Source: Sciurus carolinensis
Taxonomy: Eukaryota; Chordata; Mammalia; Rodentia; Sciuridae
Direction: 5' to 3'
Assembly: GCF_902686445.1 (NCBI RefSeq)
Contig: NC_062215.1
Coordinates: 30,340,750-30,404,749 of the forward strand
Length of the DNA stretch: 64,000 nucleotides
Shown here: positions 36,101 to 49,700 of the stretch, one piece after another
How positions within the stretch are numbered: the stretch's first letter is position 1
Layout: every line of letters begins with the position of its first letter
Translations under genes and position numbers: made by a program
The notes under the pieces: model-generated
Database searches by the model: none
The model's input: only the letters and a program-made list of their open reading frames with translations
What the model was told of the DNA's origin: nothing

Positions 36101-39100
36101 CTCCGGCACGTTCTGTTTTACTCTCTAAGAGAGGCTTATTCTGGTTAACTTAACAGAGAGAATGGAATAAAAAAAAAAATCTGTTGATTCTGCTCCATGG
36201 TCACAAGACAGGAACTACAAGATAGAAGGAAGCTGAAGTTCCAGCATGTAATTCCAGGGTTGCTCTAGCTCAGCCGGGCACGGGTGCCCCCTACTCCATC
36301 AGAGGCAGCCCCAGACCATAGGTCCTGGGAAGCTGTGGCCAGAGGTCATGGCTACAGGTTCCCTGGAAACTGGACCTGTGGTGGATAGTCAGCCATGTAC
36401 TCCATACACTGCCATCTCGACATTTAAAGCAGAAGTGTTGCCACTTTCTTTAAGGGAACCCTGGAAAGTTTGCCAGTCTACTTGGGCTTGAGGGTGACTC
36501 TCAATTATCCATGATCCAGATCATCTGAGTTCTGTTTCTCTTCAACTTTGGAATGTGCTTTATGCTTTTGCACGGTTTGCTGCCGACGTTTGAATGCTTC
36601 AGATATTCTTTTCTGTAAAGAACATTCGAAGGGAAGAGTAGTGCTTTTGGCAGCTCCCCGGTGTGTTGCTCATAGCTAGCCAAATATTTCTGAGCCCTCT
36701 CAGCCTCCTGACTTGAAACCCATGAATGGTACCAGTGGACTAATAATCACTGACTTTTATTGAGCACTTAACTGTGTGTTTCCTGGGATCCAGGTAACCG
36801 TGTGACAAGGGGTGGATCCAGGAGAGTGCCGGGCAGTGGGGTGAGGTGGGCTGGAGGTTAAACATTGTCTATGGAGAAGCTTCAAGAGTGCACCAAGAGT
36901 GGACCTGATTTCCTTTGCTACTGCTCTTTCCCATTGTTCCTAGTGATTGCACTTGAGCTCTACATACCATTAACTTTCAATTATCCTGAGACTGACTAGC
37001 CAGTTTGCAGATTAACCAAGGTGAAGCCTTACCTTAGCCTGGGAGGTGCCTATCAACTCAGCTGCTCCTTAATTAGCTGGTTATGGCCAGTTGCCTGCTC
37101 CCTGGTTGGGGAGCTGGGGGCTGGGATGCTTATAGCAGGGAAGGGAAACCAAGGAGCATTTCCTTCCCTGACCCTCTACTCTTCGACTTGTGAAGTTTTG
37201 CATTCTCCGGTAGAGTCCCTGAGAGGTTCAGGAGTTCCTGGGGATCCTGTCTCTGTACCCCTACTACTTTCCAGCCCCAGCCCTAATGCATGCTCCAAAT
37301 TGGGAAATTCAAGTTGACTGCAAGGCACAGGGAATTTGAAGGTTCTAGAGATTTAGAAATCTAATATGTTGAAAGGTGGCCCAGTAAGCAAAGTCTGCTA
37401 ATCCCCCTTTTCCTCCTTAGCCTGTAAACCTCCTCCCACCAAAAATGTAGATTGACAGCCTTGAGACACTGAGCACTAGATCCCTCCTAGTGGAGACCAA
37501 AGCCACAGTGGCGGTGAGGGCAGGGTCTGCCTGCAAAAGCAAGTGCCTCCGGACCCAGCCCGTCCCCTGGTGATTGTTGGGGTAGCTGGTGATTGTTTCC
37601 CATGGCTACCCTGGTTCACAGAAAGTTGACTGCACTTGTCTGAGTCCCCGTGGGGTGAGAAAGTAGAAATCAGTGTGCTTGCCACACCTTATCCCAGTTC
37701 AGAATATGTACCGTTTAACCCGGGAGAATTAAGTTCTGGTCATATTTGGGATGGTCTCAGTTTTGGGGAGAGGTATCTTTCATCCTAGGTATACTCTCCA
37801 TCTTAAGCAAGTATTCATTGAGGCCTTTGGTGTGAACATTTGGACAGGCTTGGGCTTGATGGGTTCCGTGGAGTATTTTCCTATCTTGAGCAGCATCCTC
37901 CCTAGCCCCTGATGTGTCTTTTCTGGGACCGTGATCTCACACGGTGCCCACAGTGCCCTCCTTGCCTTGGTGCAGCAGAGTGGGCCAGTGCCACTGTCCC
38001 TTTCCAGCCAGGAGCATGGGTTTCTTTGGGTCCTTCTCTCTGGCTCACGTTTTCCCAGGGCTGCTAGTGTGTATGTACAGTCTAGAGATCACATTTTATT
38101 AACACAAAGAAATCTGCTTGGGCTGCCTGGCTCTTGCAGTCACGTGGAGAGAAATGTGTTTCTTCGGTCCGCCAGCCTGCAGCTCTCCGTGCAAAATACA
38201 GCAGAGAGCTGGGCACCGGGCCAAGCTTACATTTCACTTCAGAACACACTTTCGCATCACTCCTTGGCAGAACATCCACGGCGGTGTCTATTTGGGGAGT
38301 AAGTTAGAGAAGTGTTGTTTCCCTCTTAGGAGAGTGTCGAGAGAGAGGACTTTTAGAAAATGGTTTGCCTCTCCCCCACCTCCATCCTCAAGGTGCCCAG
38401 GTATGAAGATGATCCAGCTAAACGCAGCGGTGGTGCCTGAGAGGAGCCCCTTCACTCCCAGGGCTGCCTTTTCCCCTTGCAAAATCAGTAAACACAGCCA
38501 GGACCGCCTGCCTGGGACAGAGAAACTTAGGCCAAGGTAATAACATCAAAACCAAAGTCCTGGAACTCTTGGGTAAACTGGTTACTCTCCCAGATAAAAC
38601 AACTTTGTTGTCCAAATCTTTCTTTCCAAAGATCTAAGACTTTTTGAATGTTGGGCCAAAGCCAGCCATTGAAGGAAGGAACTTCAGCAGGCCTCCTAGA
38701 ATGGCGAACACTGTGGAAATAAACAAACTGGCCTCCTCCATTCCATTTCCCCTCGCTTGTCTATTTCGATTTCTTTTCCCCCTGCCTGTACTTTCCCACT
38801 CCTTAGTACCCTGCCATACTCACCCCCACCCCCATCTCCATGTCCCTCTTCTCAAGGACCAAGCTGGCTGCTGTTTGCCTTCAGTAAAACAAACAGATAA
38901 CTTCCAAAACAGGAATCAGAAGGAAGGAGGTATAATTTAGTTCTGTGGGTATTTTCCCTTCCCTGCCCCATACTCTGTTCTTATAGGAGGCTGCCTAAAG
39001 CCTCACGTGGGTTTGAAAATAAAGTTGGTTTGGGAATTTTAAAGCCTCTATTGCAATGGTTAAACAAGAACAACAAGAACCAAAAAAAAAAAACTAAAAA

Positions 39101-42100
39101 ACAAAAAACAAAACAAAAAAAAAAACACAAAGATTGATTGGAAAGGGATTTATTTCTCTTTTTCTCAACAAACTAGGCCCCTCTTGTGAAAATTAACTTT
39201 CTTCCTCATCACCCCAGCCCACATACTCCATAGCAATTGCTCAGGTGCCAAGTCTTATATTCTAGAATTCACTGCTTTGGAAAGTTACTTTTGCTGTCAG
39301 TCCCAAGCAGCCAAGCAGCCGAGACTTAACGAATCTCTCCCAGCCAGATGCACACACCAGGCTGTTCTCCATAGGACAGGGCCCTGCTGCGAGGCCCCCG
39401 TTGTGGTAAAGGAGGCCCAGAATCTCAGGAGCTGGGATGCAGCCTCCTGCTGTCAGCTGGCGAGGACTTCCCTTATTCTGCAGAAGGTTCTAACAGCGAC
39501 CCATTCCACCTTTCTCAAAAACCTGCTGGTAATTAGCTTTAAAAATAATGCCAAGTTCTCACATGGCTGGTAGGTGCATTAGCTCATGGGATGGAGGGGT
39601 GGGGGGAGTGCTACTTTACAGAGAAACACGGTTGCAATCACATTAATCATTCCAGGTGAGGTGAGATAAGGTTATTGGAGAGATGAAGTCGCCCTGCACT
39701 TTCAAAGAGGCCTTCTGAAAGTCTTGAGAGATAACACTTGAAGTTCAAAAGTTTGGAGTTACCCCCCTTCCCCTGAGAAATGACACGGTTCCCCCCCCCC
39801 CCACCTCAGGGATTGAACTCAGGGCCACTCGACCACTCAGCCACATCCCCAGCCCTATATTGTGTTTTATTTAGAGACAGGGTCTCACTGAGTTGCTTAG
39901 CACCTCACTTTTGCTGAGGCTGGCTTTGAACTTGAGATCCTCCTGCCTTAGCTTCTCAAGCCATTGGGATTTTACAGACATGGGTCACCACGCCCAGCTG
40001 GTATAGGAATTGAACCCAGGGCATCCCACATATTAAGAATGCACTGTACCACTGAGCTGCACCTCAGCCCCCTCACATTTTCTTAAATCAATAAAAGGTC
40101 CGGTAAATGATTGAGAGTCACACACAGTCAGCATCAAGCATCCATTCTCCATTATTCATGTGTGAACTGTCTGCTCAGTGTGTTAGCCATGGTGAATGAG
40201 TAATCCCTGGGTAGTTGCCATTTGCCACCCTGCAGAACAACCTTAAGACTTCTACCCCCTGTACCCATTGGGAAGTATCAGGGAACATAATTTCATTTTA
40301 TAATTAACTGAAACAATTCACAGTGCGTTTCCTTAGTACATTATAACAGCAGGATAATTATTATTCAGAATGAACTGTACCTGGACTACTTTGCAAATCA
40401 GTCATTGAGGTTGTGGGGCTTGAATTCAGCCTCTCCTTGTATCGGTGCCAGTATTTTAATCCTGCAGGATTTTGTCCTTCTGCATAAAGCTGGTGAAGGT
40501 TTGTTGAGGCCCATCTCCCCAGCTCCTCGGGTTCTTGTTGGCTTGCTTCTGCAGTGGCATTGCATGGTCCTCTGAGGTGGAGACTGGGCCTGGGTCCCTG
40601 GTACCTGAGCTCCTGTTTTCCACCAGAGCTGGTACTCAATTAACACTGGTTGAATGAAACAACAGAGGTGCTACTCTCATTAGAAATGGTTTTAAACAAG
40701 CACTTGTGCTGGGCAGTGTGGCAGAGGGTCCTGATGGAGCAGTGAACTGGTGGGGGGCAGACTTGATTCAGCACTGTGTCAGAGGAGGTGAAGCGCAGAC
40801 ACCCCGCTGCGGACACAGGGACAGACGCAGGGCTCCCCAGATGCTTCCACGAGCTGCCTTCTTAAGCATTTTGCTGTTTTCTACTGGGTTGTTTAACAGT
40901 CAAGGATGAAGAGAGTTTTCAGACAAGAGGATTTAGGTGTTAACAAATAAAGTGGATAGCGATCCCTAGTTTTCCACCCTTCAGTCTCAGGGACACGATC
41001 AGAAGTCCGCAGCTCCACCTGCAGCCTTCCAGCTGTCTTGCGAGAGTTCTTCGAGTTCTTCCAACAGGTTCTCAATGGGGATTCTACCTGAGTAAAGTAG
41101 AGAAGTTCCATGCTGGGTGGGAGGAAGGGGGAATGCCGAGGGACACAGATTTTAGAACAACCAGGAAGTGACATTGGTTTTCTGAACAGATGCAGGAGGA
41201 AAGCTCTCCATGAGCCACATTAGGGCGTAGCTTCTCTGGGCATGTGATTCCACTGGTTTACAGAATGGCGCTTCTGCCCACACCAGCTGTCTGTTGTGGT
41301 CTCTAAGATAGACATGGCCCTGTTGAAGAGGACAGGGGCTTCCAGGTGCCAGGCCATGAGCAGTCAAAGCTGGTGGGAGCTCCTTGGCTCACTACCTGGA
41401 CAGCAAGAGGTCAAGGATAGAAGAGATATCCCCAGATTTGGGATGCCTTCACTGTTCCCCACACAGAATCCCTTCGGGGCCCCGCCATGTCCTGAGTACC
41501 CACAGCAGGGAATATGGTGTGAGCCTCTGCACCCACTGGCGTTGATGATACTTTCCGCTTTTGCAGCTGCTGTTCAGCTTACTGTGCCTGACTTTCTTAG
41601 TGTGTTAAGAAGATAGCACCCCTCTTACCAGGATGAAGCAGCAAAGTTCTTGGGATAGAATAGTGCATAAGATTATTCATACAACTGAAGCATTTGAAAA
41701 TTATTTTGAGAATGACTTAAAATATAGAAAAGCAAAAAAAAAAAAAAAAAAAAAAAGTAGCAAGCATCCTTATTCTGATCACCCAGAATGAATGATTTGA
41801 CATATATGAGATACAGACATGTCTACATGTAAATTCACCTTTCTGTTTGTGTGTGGATTGCAACATTATGGATCAGGTTGAGGTCTTGGGGAACTTTTTT
41901 AAATAAAAGAAACATGTTTAATTCATAAGGCCAAACTGCAGTAATTCTGTTTTCTCAATTCTTCATCCCTCCTAGCATTTTGTGCCCATTGTTTTAATAA
42001 ATAAGCCTGGTTTTAGCCTGGTTCATTGGAATTCCTCATTCCCCCGGGTCACACTTTGTCAAAGGGTGGGAGGCCAGTTAGCCCAGAGTTCCTGGATGTC

Positions 42101-43806
42101 TTACTTCAAATGTAAAAGGTGTCTCTCTTGAATAACCCCAGGAGGACCTGCACCAGAGAACTCTCCCTTCCTCATTGCCGGAGAAAAGCAGACAACAGAT
42201 CAGAAGCCTGCACATTAACAGAAGGCCAGTGCATAGGACATAGGACCTGCATCTGCCCAGGGAGATACAGGGGATGCCAGTGGAATGAATGACTGCTAAT
42301 GTGGCAGCCACCTGGCACAATGCCAGTGGCCACAGTGCTCCCAGGAGAGACGGCAGAGCTTCCCTCTTCGCTCCTGACCGGGAAACCCTGACTCTGGCAG
42401 TCAACTCTGCACCAATTTCTTTCTGAATGTAGAACTTCCATCAGATGAAGGGTGGGAAGGGAAACCGTACAATAACAACTAACCCTGCTTCGGTACTTAT
42501 TGTAATTTGGGCTCTAGACAAATTGATTGATGGTTGATGTGTGTTACCCTGTGAAAACTCTAAGCTACCTCGGGGTGCTTCTGTATTAGTAGCAGATAGG
42601 TATTATTATTATCTCCTTTTACAGATGAGAAAACTGAGGCCCAGAGAGTGTAAGCAGAGTGTTGCAGTGAGCAGTTAGACAGTAAGGCCAGAACAGAGCA
42701 CCAGGTTCTCTAGCACCAGAGCCCATGCACTGGCCACTGCCCGCCTCCATCTCTCAGTAGAGGGCTCTTTGCTGGTGGAAGGTAGCAAAACTTCTGGAAT
42801 CATCAGAGCACTTGTGTGGATGGAACAGTATGATGGTAGATTCGTTCTGGGAACCTAGATGTGGAGGAACTAAAGAGCAAAGAAGTGACACCTGAAGGCA
42901 CTTCTGTGGAGTCCCAAGGGCTGCAGCCAGTTCCAGGGAATGGAGTTTTAAAGATCAGAGAGGCTCACTTTCACACACAGACTTTATTTCTAAACCATAA
43001 AGGGTTTAATTTAAACGTGAATTCTGTGCTTTTGTGTGGCTCTCAAAGCCGCAGCTCCTTCCGATCTGGTCTTAGAAGAGAAGCACTGTGAGATGATACA
43101 CACAGTGTTCTAGGAAGACTTAGAGATGGCCTAGGGGTGTGAGGAGCACAGGGTACTGCCATGTTCCCCAGGTCGCTGGTGCAAACCACAGCACAGTCCA
43201 TGCAAGTCAAAGAAATGAACAGGACCCATGGACCTGTGCCTAGGCTGTGCTGGTCCGGCCTAATACAGTAGGGGACACACACAGTCAGAATCTAAGTGGT
43301 GAGAAGACCTTACCAAGATACATGTGTGAATACGTGGCTATGCTGGTCATCAGCTGTGCTTTCTGCCCTCAGTGGGATGTGTGGAGGGAGATGCTTACTC
43401 AGTGTCCCCTCCTTATGCCATTCAGACATGTGTGGTAAGTGCTTTGCAGATACACAACATGGACAGAAAGGCTCTTGAGAGAGACTTCTGGGGACTTGTA
43501 GCCAGCACTTGGTAAATATTAGTGTCCTTCCCCTTCCTGTGTATAAGGCAAGTTGTACGAGTGAGGCATCAGCAGCTCAGGATGCAAAAATAGCTCTGCA
43601 TGTGAGGATGTGGCCTCCTTTCCCCGAGTGTGGACCAGATGTCAGGCTGCCTTGTGAAGACTCCAGGAATGTCACGGCTTCCTTCTTCAGGGCTCCGCTC
43701 CTTCTCTCCATATGGAGAAGCCTCCCTTTTAGTGCACTTCTTGGATCTGAAAAATAAGAACGAAAAATCTCTGGGTATGGGCCTTCTGTGTTCTCCTTTT
43801 TCAAAA

Positions 43807-43856
<50 letters not shown>

Positions 43857-46501
43857 GACTTCAGGCCTTCCTTTTGAGTCAGAGACTCCGTCATGACATT
43901 TTCCCCGTCACCTAATAACATAATAAAAATTAACAGAGAACCACGTGCACGAGTGTTTGGCGTTCATGTATTCATTTTCTGGCCATTCACTGATGCCAAC
44001 TGTTTACAAGGCATTGAGTTAGGTGCTGGTGGTTCAGAGATAAGGAAGATGTCATCCTTTGAACTGGAGAAGCTTGCGAATTGCAAAGAGATAAATAATT
44101 GTGAATGGAGTGTGAGGAAATGTGGTGAGGAAATGGGCAAGGACAACAGGAAGACAAGAATGAACAACTCTGAAGAGGGAGAAGGAGGAAAAGAGAGAGA
44201 GGGTCCTTGGAGAAGGTTCTTGATTTACGTATCAAAGAAGAAGCAAAAATGATACCAGCAAAAGGAAGGATACAACAAGCAACCCGCTGAGTTTTTCTGG
44301 ACTGATATTAAGAGTTGATTTCTATTAAATTGCACCAGTAATTTATGGGAAAGGATCACTCAGAGCAGAGTACTATGAGACATGGGCTGCAAATATAAAA
44401 AATAGAAGAAGAAGAAAAGAGAATAAAAAATGTATGTGGTGGTTAATATACACACATACATCTGGGCAGGGGGCTTATTCCCCCAACCTGGATAAGGGGG
44501 AATTTGCTGCACGGGGAGGGCCCAGCAGCTCTGCGATTCCAGGGCAGTGAACCATGTGTCTCAAACATAGTGTGCTTAAAGATGTTGGGAGGGTAGAGGC
44601 GGCATAATTGATGTGATTTAAAAGTTGCTGTGGCAACACACCCACTTCCAGAACATCAGTGTTAGTGGGAGGGCAGGCAAGCTCGTGGCTCTTGCCCTGG
44701 GCTGCCCTATGCCTGTAGCTACCTGATCTGGGCTGAAAATCTGGACAAATTTAAAAGGACAAACACCCCACATGGTTCACTGCTGTCTGACTTTGTGGAT
44801 CAATCCAATCATGGAATAAGATAAGGAAATGAGCAAATCAGAGAAAAGACTACAGGGGAACAGTAAGGAGGAAAAAGGAGGAGGTCTGAGTGGGCATGGC
44901 CAACTCTTTGCAGGGACATGTTTCCCCAATGTTATATTTTAATATATTAAGTGATGCATGGATTTTCTTCAGAAAAAATAAATGCATATGGCATCCATGT
45001 GTGTAAACTTTCCTTTATCTAAGTGGTAGCATCGAATGCTTTGGGCATAAGTAAAATAGTCTTTTAGAGTAGCAAAAGATTGGGATTAATGAAAAATTGA
45101 TTGTCAAGAGTTTTGGTTGAATACCTGAGTGATTGCCTCTGCAGCGCCACCTTCTGGTGGCTCATATGTATGACATGGTGTAAATTCCCCCACTGTGGGT
45201 GGTTGATTTCCTTACAAGCAAGCTTGCAGTTTGCAAGCTCCTTACATTCACAGGGGCTATTTCCTCTAGACTAGCAGTTCTCAGCTCTGGCCTCACATGA
45301 GAGCTACTAGTGGAGATTTTTAAAAATTGTTTAACGATTCTTCATTACAAAAGTAATATAGGATCCTTGTAAAATAAGGTCAGAACGATGCTGGAATATA
45401 GCTGGAGTTCCTATATCCCAGTTTCAGATTCAAGTGTCAGCAGTTTCTTGAATACTCTTGCAAACATTTCCTTTGTCTTTATAAGCATATATATATATAC
45501 ACACATATATATATATGTCTGTAATGTGTGGGTGTGTATATATTGTGTAGGAATATGGAAATGTATGTACATACACTTACAGGCATACAATACATACTGT
45601 TATGCAACTTGCCTTTTTTATTTAATATATTTTGGCACTCTTTCCATATTAGTACATATAGATCAACCCACTACATCGAATCCTATTGTCTGAATGTGCC
45701 ATAATTTATTGAACTTCACCTCTAGGCGTTTAGATTGCTTTCTGCCACAGATGCCGTTGTTCACCTGGGTGGTAGATGCATAATTTAATTCCTAGATGTG
45801 GAATTGCAGGATCAAAGTGTGTAGCCTCCAAAATAATGAACTAGTTCACACTCCCACTGAAAGCGTGTGATAAAGGTATTTTTTTATTTCCTAAAAAATA
45901 TTTCCCATGTTCAGGTTGAGCTTGCAGGGGTGCTGATCATCTGTACAACTAGAAAGCTCCACAGGCAAATCTAATCCATAACCAGGGCTGAGAATATTGA
46001 CTGTAGACAGAGGGTAAAGGAAAGAGATGCTACTTCTAAGGATGATGTCATGGTATGTCCTTTGAGATCCCAGCAGCAAGGCTTTCCCTGCTGTGTTGGG
46101 TTAGGAGCAATAGAATGACTCATTTCTTCTGAAATTCCTATTAAACTGGAGATCTCTGTTTACGCAGACATAAACATTAGTGGATGTGTATTTATTTAAA
46201 TAGTGTACTAAACGCAGCAAGAGCCAGAGAAGTAACACCTAGGTTCTGTTTGATGCTTTTCTCCCTACTCTTTCATTATTTAGTCATAATCCATTTCTTC
46301 TTTTTATAGGCTTTTAAGAAAGAATTATTTACTTCCCTTTGGTGTGGCTTCACATCTCATTAGAAGTAGGTAGAACTTGTAGATATTGAAAAAGTCAATG
46401 CTGGTGTTTCTGATTTCCATATGAAATGTCCTCAGGTTGGTACATAGTTTGGTAGCTTTGAGAATTCAAGGTGTCCCATTTCTCTTGCTGGAGGGTACTG
46501 G

Positions 46502-46538
<37 letters not shown>

Positions 46539-46700
46539 GTTAATGAATGAATAGGAACATTTCTCCTCCAGAAATCCAGAAAACCCAAGAATTATCCATA
46601 TATCCATCTTAAGAAATTATTCCAGGGCTGGAGAGATAGCTCAGTCAGTAGAGTGCTTGCCTTACAAGCACGAGGCCTTGGGTTTGATCCCAAGCACCGC

Positions 46701-46736
<36 letters not shown>

Positions 46737-49700
46737 AATTATTCCAGGTTTTGCCTTTTTCACAGTCTTTTTCAGAAAAAGATCACCAGCCATTCCCTTT
46801 GAGACCATGCCTTGTCTTCCTCCTCTGCACAGCCCTGTCCTTTGGACTGGGGCACTGTCCCCAACTCTGTGGCATCAGGAAGGCAGGTAAAACTTGCACA
46901 CACACACTATCCTGTCACCCTATAGATCCCAGCTAGCATTTGCCTGACATATTTTCACGCTTGGTCTTCTTATCAGCCAACTCGCTCTCGTTATTAGGTG
47001 AGAACACCTCCCTGAAGGGGTTTTATGTTAGGAAATCAAGCTGATCAGGCCAGAGTTTAAAATGACAAAGAATTTCAGAGGTGATGGGATATTCTTGGCT
47101 CATGGGAAGATTTCAGACTCTGGATTTCCTTCCAATGCATGGTCCTGGTGGGCTTGAGATGCTAGAGAGTTGGTGATCCTCTGAGTCTTTGATGACAACT
47201 TAATGTCTTGTTTCTGTTTACCTAAGAGGTGGCCAAACCTCACCTTGTGCCTGAGAAACATAAAGGCAGATTTTTTGTCCCGTGGAGACTTCTTCATAAG
47301 CAGGAGCAGCCAGATGGGTTTAGCTTGGCTAATCTTAGAGCAAGCTGGAAATTTTCAATTTTTCTGAAACAATACATTTCTAAAACATTGGTCTGGAATA
47401 TTATTCTAGTATATATAAAAGAATTATATGATGATAGCTCAAGGCTGAATTACTGCAGGTTTATAAATATGTGTAAGAATTTACCTGCTTCTTTTTTTCC
47501 CTTGCCAACAGGGTGATGGAAAGAACAAGATTTAATAAACCCCTCCATTTTTTATTACTTGTCTAAATCAGTGGCTGTTGGGAAATTCTCCAGTGTGGGA
47601 CTTGAATTTATTTAGAAAACCCAAGAGTTCTTTTTCCCAAGTCTTGGTTTGCATCTGAATGTAAAAAAAATCAAATGTGCACACTGTGAATTCGGATCAT
47701 AGACCTCTGTAAACCGTACATGTTGCTCCGTAGTCTCCCTGTCCCTCTGCCTGAAGGACTGAAGAGCAAGCTGTCACTTTATTGTTGTGTTCTTCCTCCT
47801 GTGCCACCTCATCACACAGGTATATGCCAGTAGGGCAATAATAAGACTTTGCAGTGAATACTTACTTCTACCTGGTGACTGTAAAGGTACCAGCTGACTC
47901 TGGAATTAAGTTGATGAGTCCCCCTCGAGTCCATATTCCTGACTTAGCATTACCTCCCCCCTGGCAGCTTCTATTGCCTATAGCAATTATTTAGTAACCT
48001 TTCAGAATAATCATTACCTAACAAGGAGAAAGCAAATGTCCCTATTCTATGTTGTTTTCATAGCCAATGGAATAGACGTCTCTGATTGTAGGTTATGAAG
48101 CAATGGCTACAGGCACTTCCATCTGCTATCCTCTTTCCCTCCATAACATCATACTCCAGACCAAGAAATAAAAAGATAAAAAGACGATGTGGGAGTGTTA
48201 CGCAATGGGTGTAATAGACAGAAAAAGGAAATACCGCCATCAGTTAGGTTGATCCCCCTGTGTAGATGCTCTTGCGATCACCTCTCAAAATACCCCCACA
48301 GAGAATGCAGAGTAGACACCTAACATCACAGGAAGTGTTTAAGAACCCCAGCTTTCCTGCCTCATGTAGGGGCCCTATGAGTATAGCTTGAAAGAAATAG
48401 CTAGACACTAGCTTTTTGTATTACTGATGTCTTTGATGCTAGTGGACCTGTGTGGGTGGGGGAGGAAGTATAGAAGAAAGGTTTGGGCTTTGAAGTTAGC
48501 TCTCATTTTGAATATAAGCTCTTCCAACTCATCAGCTATTGACCTTAAGTGCAGTATTTAGTCTCTTTAGTTTTATTGTTTCTTATTTCTTTAATGGCGG
48601 TAATAATGCTGTTGGTTACTTGATTAGGAAGTACAGTGACTGTCCATGAGGGATCAGCATATTAGGAGGACCTCTCTTGGGTCAGTGCCATTTCTCTGAC
48701 TTGTCCAAACTCTGGTCTACCTCCTACCTTTCTGACCTCTCCTAATTACCCTCCACAGAGTCCTCTTCTTCTCCCTGTCCCTGAAGTTTCAGTGTCCCCA
48801 GAGACTTTTCTTTGATTTCCTTGCTCTATATTTGTTCCTGGAGAGACCTCAAGATTATCACATCCACATGTCCTGTTAACATTACTCTTACTCTTATTTA
48901 TTTATTTATTTATTTATTTTGGATACTGGGGGTTGAACCCCGGGGCACTCAATCACTGAGCCACATCCCCAGCCCTATTTTGTATTTTATTTAGAGACAG
49001 GGTCTCACTGAGTTGCTTAGTGCCTCACTGTTGCTGAGGCTGGTTTTGAACTCATGATCCTCCTTCCTCAGCCTCCCGAGTCACTGGGATGACAGGCATA
49101 CACACTGTACCCGGAAGCATTACTCTTCTGAAGTTGCGATACCTACATGAAGCTGAGGCTTGTCATCCAAGCTGTTCTTCATCAGGAGTCCACGGAGGCC
49201 TAGCATTCGCTTCTCAGGGCTTCCCTGCTTCAGTGATGACTTCACCTCCTGTCCAGGTGTCTAGGCTAATCGTGCCCTCTCCTCCTCTCCCGGAGCTGAT
49301 TGGCTGAGACTTGGAATGCTCCCACCTTGTGAATGGCTCTGGAATCCACCCATTCCCTTGTCCGTGATGTGGGTGAGCCCTTGCCAATTCTGGTTCCCCT
49401 CTGAACCCACTTCTGCTGAGTGGCCACAGCAGTCATCTGGAGATGAGTCATTCCAGTGAACCCTTGCTGATTTCCTCAGCGGTTTCCACTCCCTCGAGGG
49501 TAAAAGCTGGACATCTGAGGCCATCCTTTTTTGCTGTCTGCACTCACACTCCTCTTCTTTTTGCCTCTGAGCTTCAGCTACATCGACTACTCCCAGTTAC
49601 CTCCCTGGTGCACAGATTCTCTTATGGTGGCTTATGTCTTCATGTATGTTGTCTCCTCTACCTTGATCATTCCTCATGCCTATGCTCGCTTGGCCAATTC

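Noticed and set aside
46625..46701. Possible tRNA gene
   Set aside because: A and B boxes are those of an ID SINE with poly(A) and target duplication; it lacks a proper cloverleaf, as do the other ID copies.
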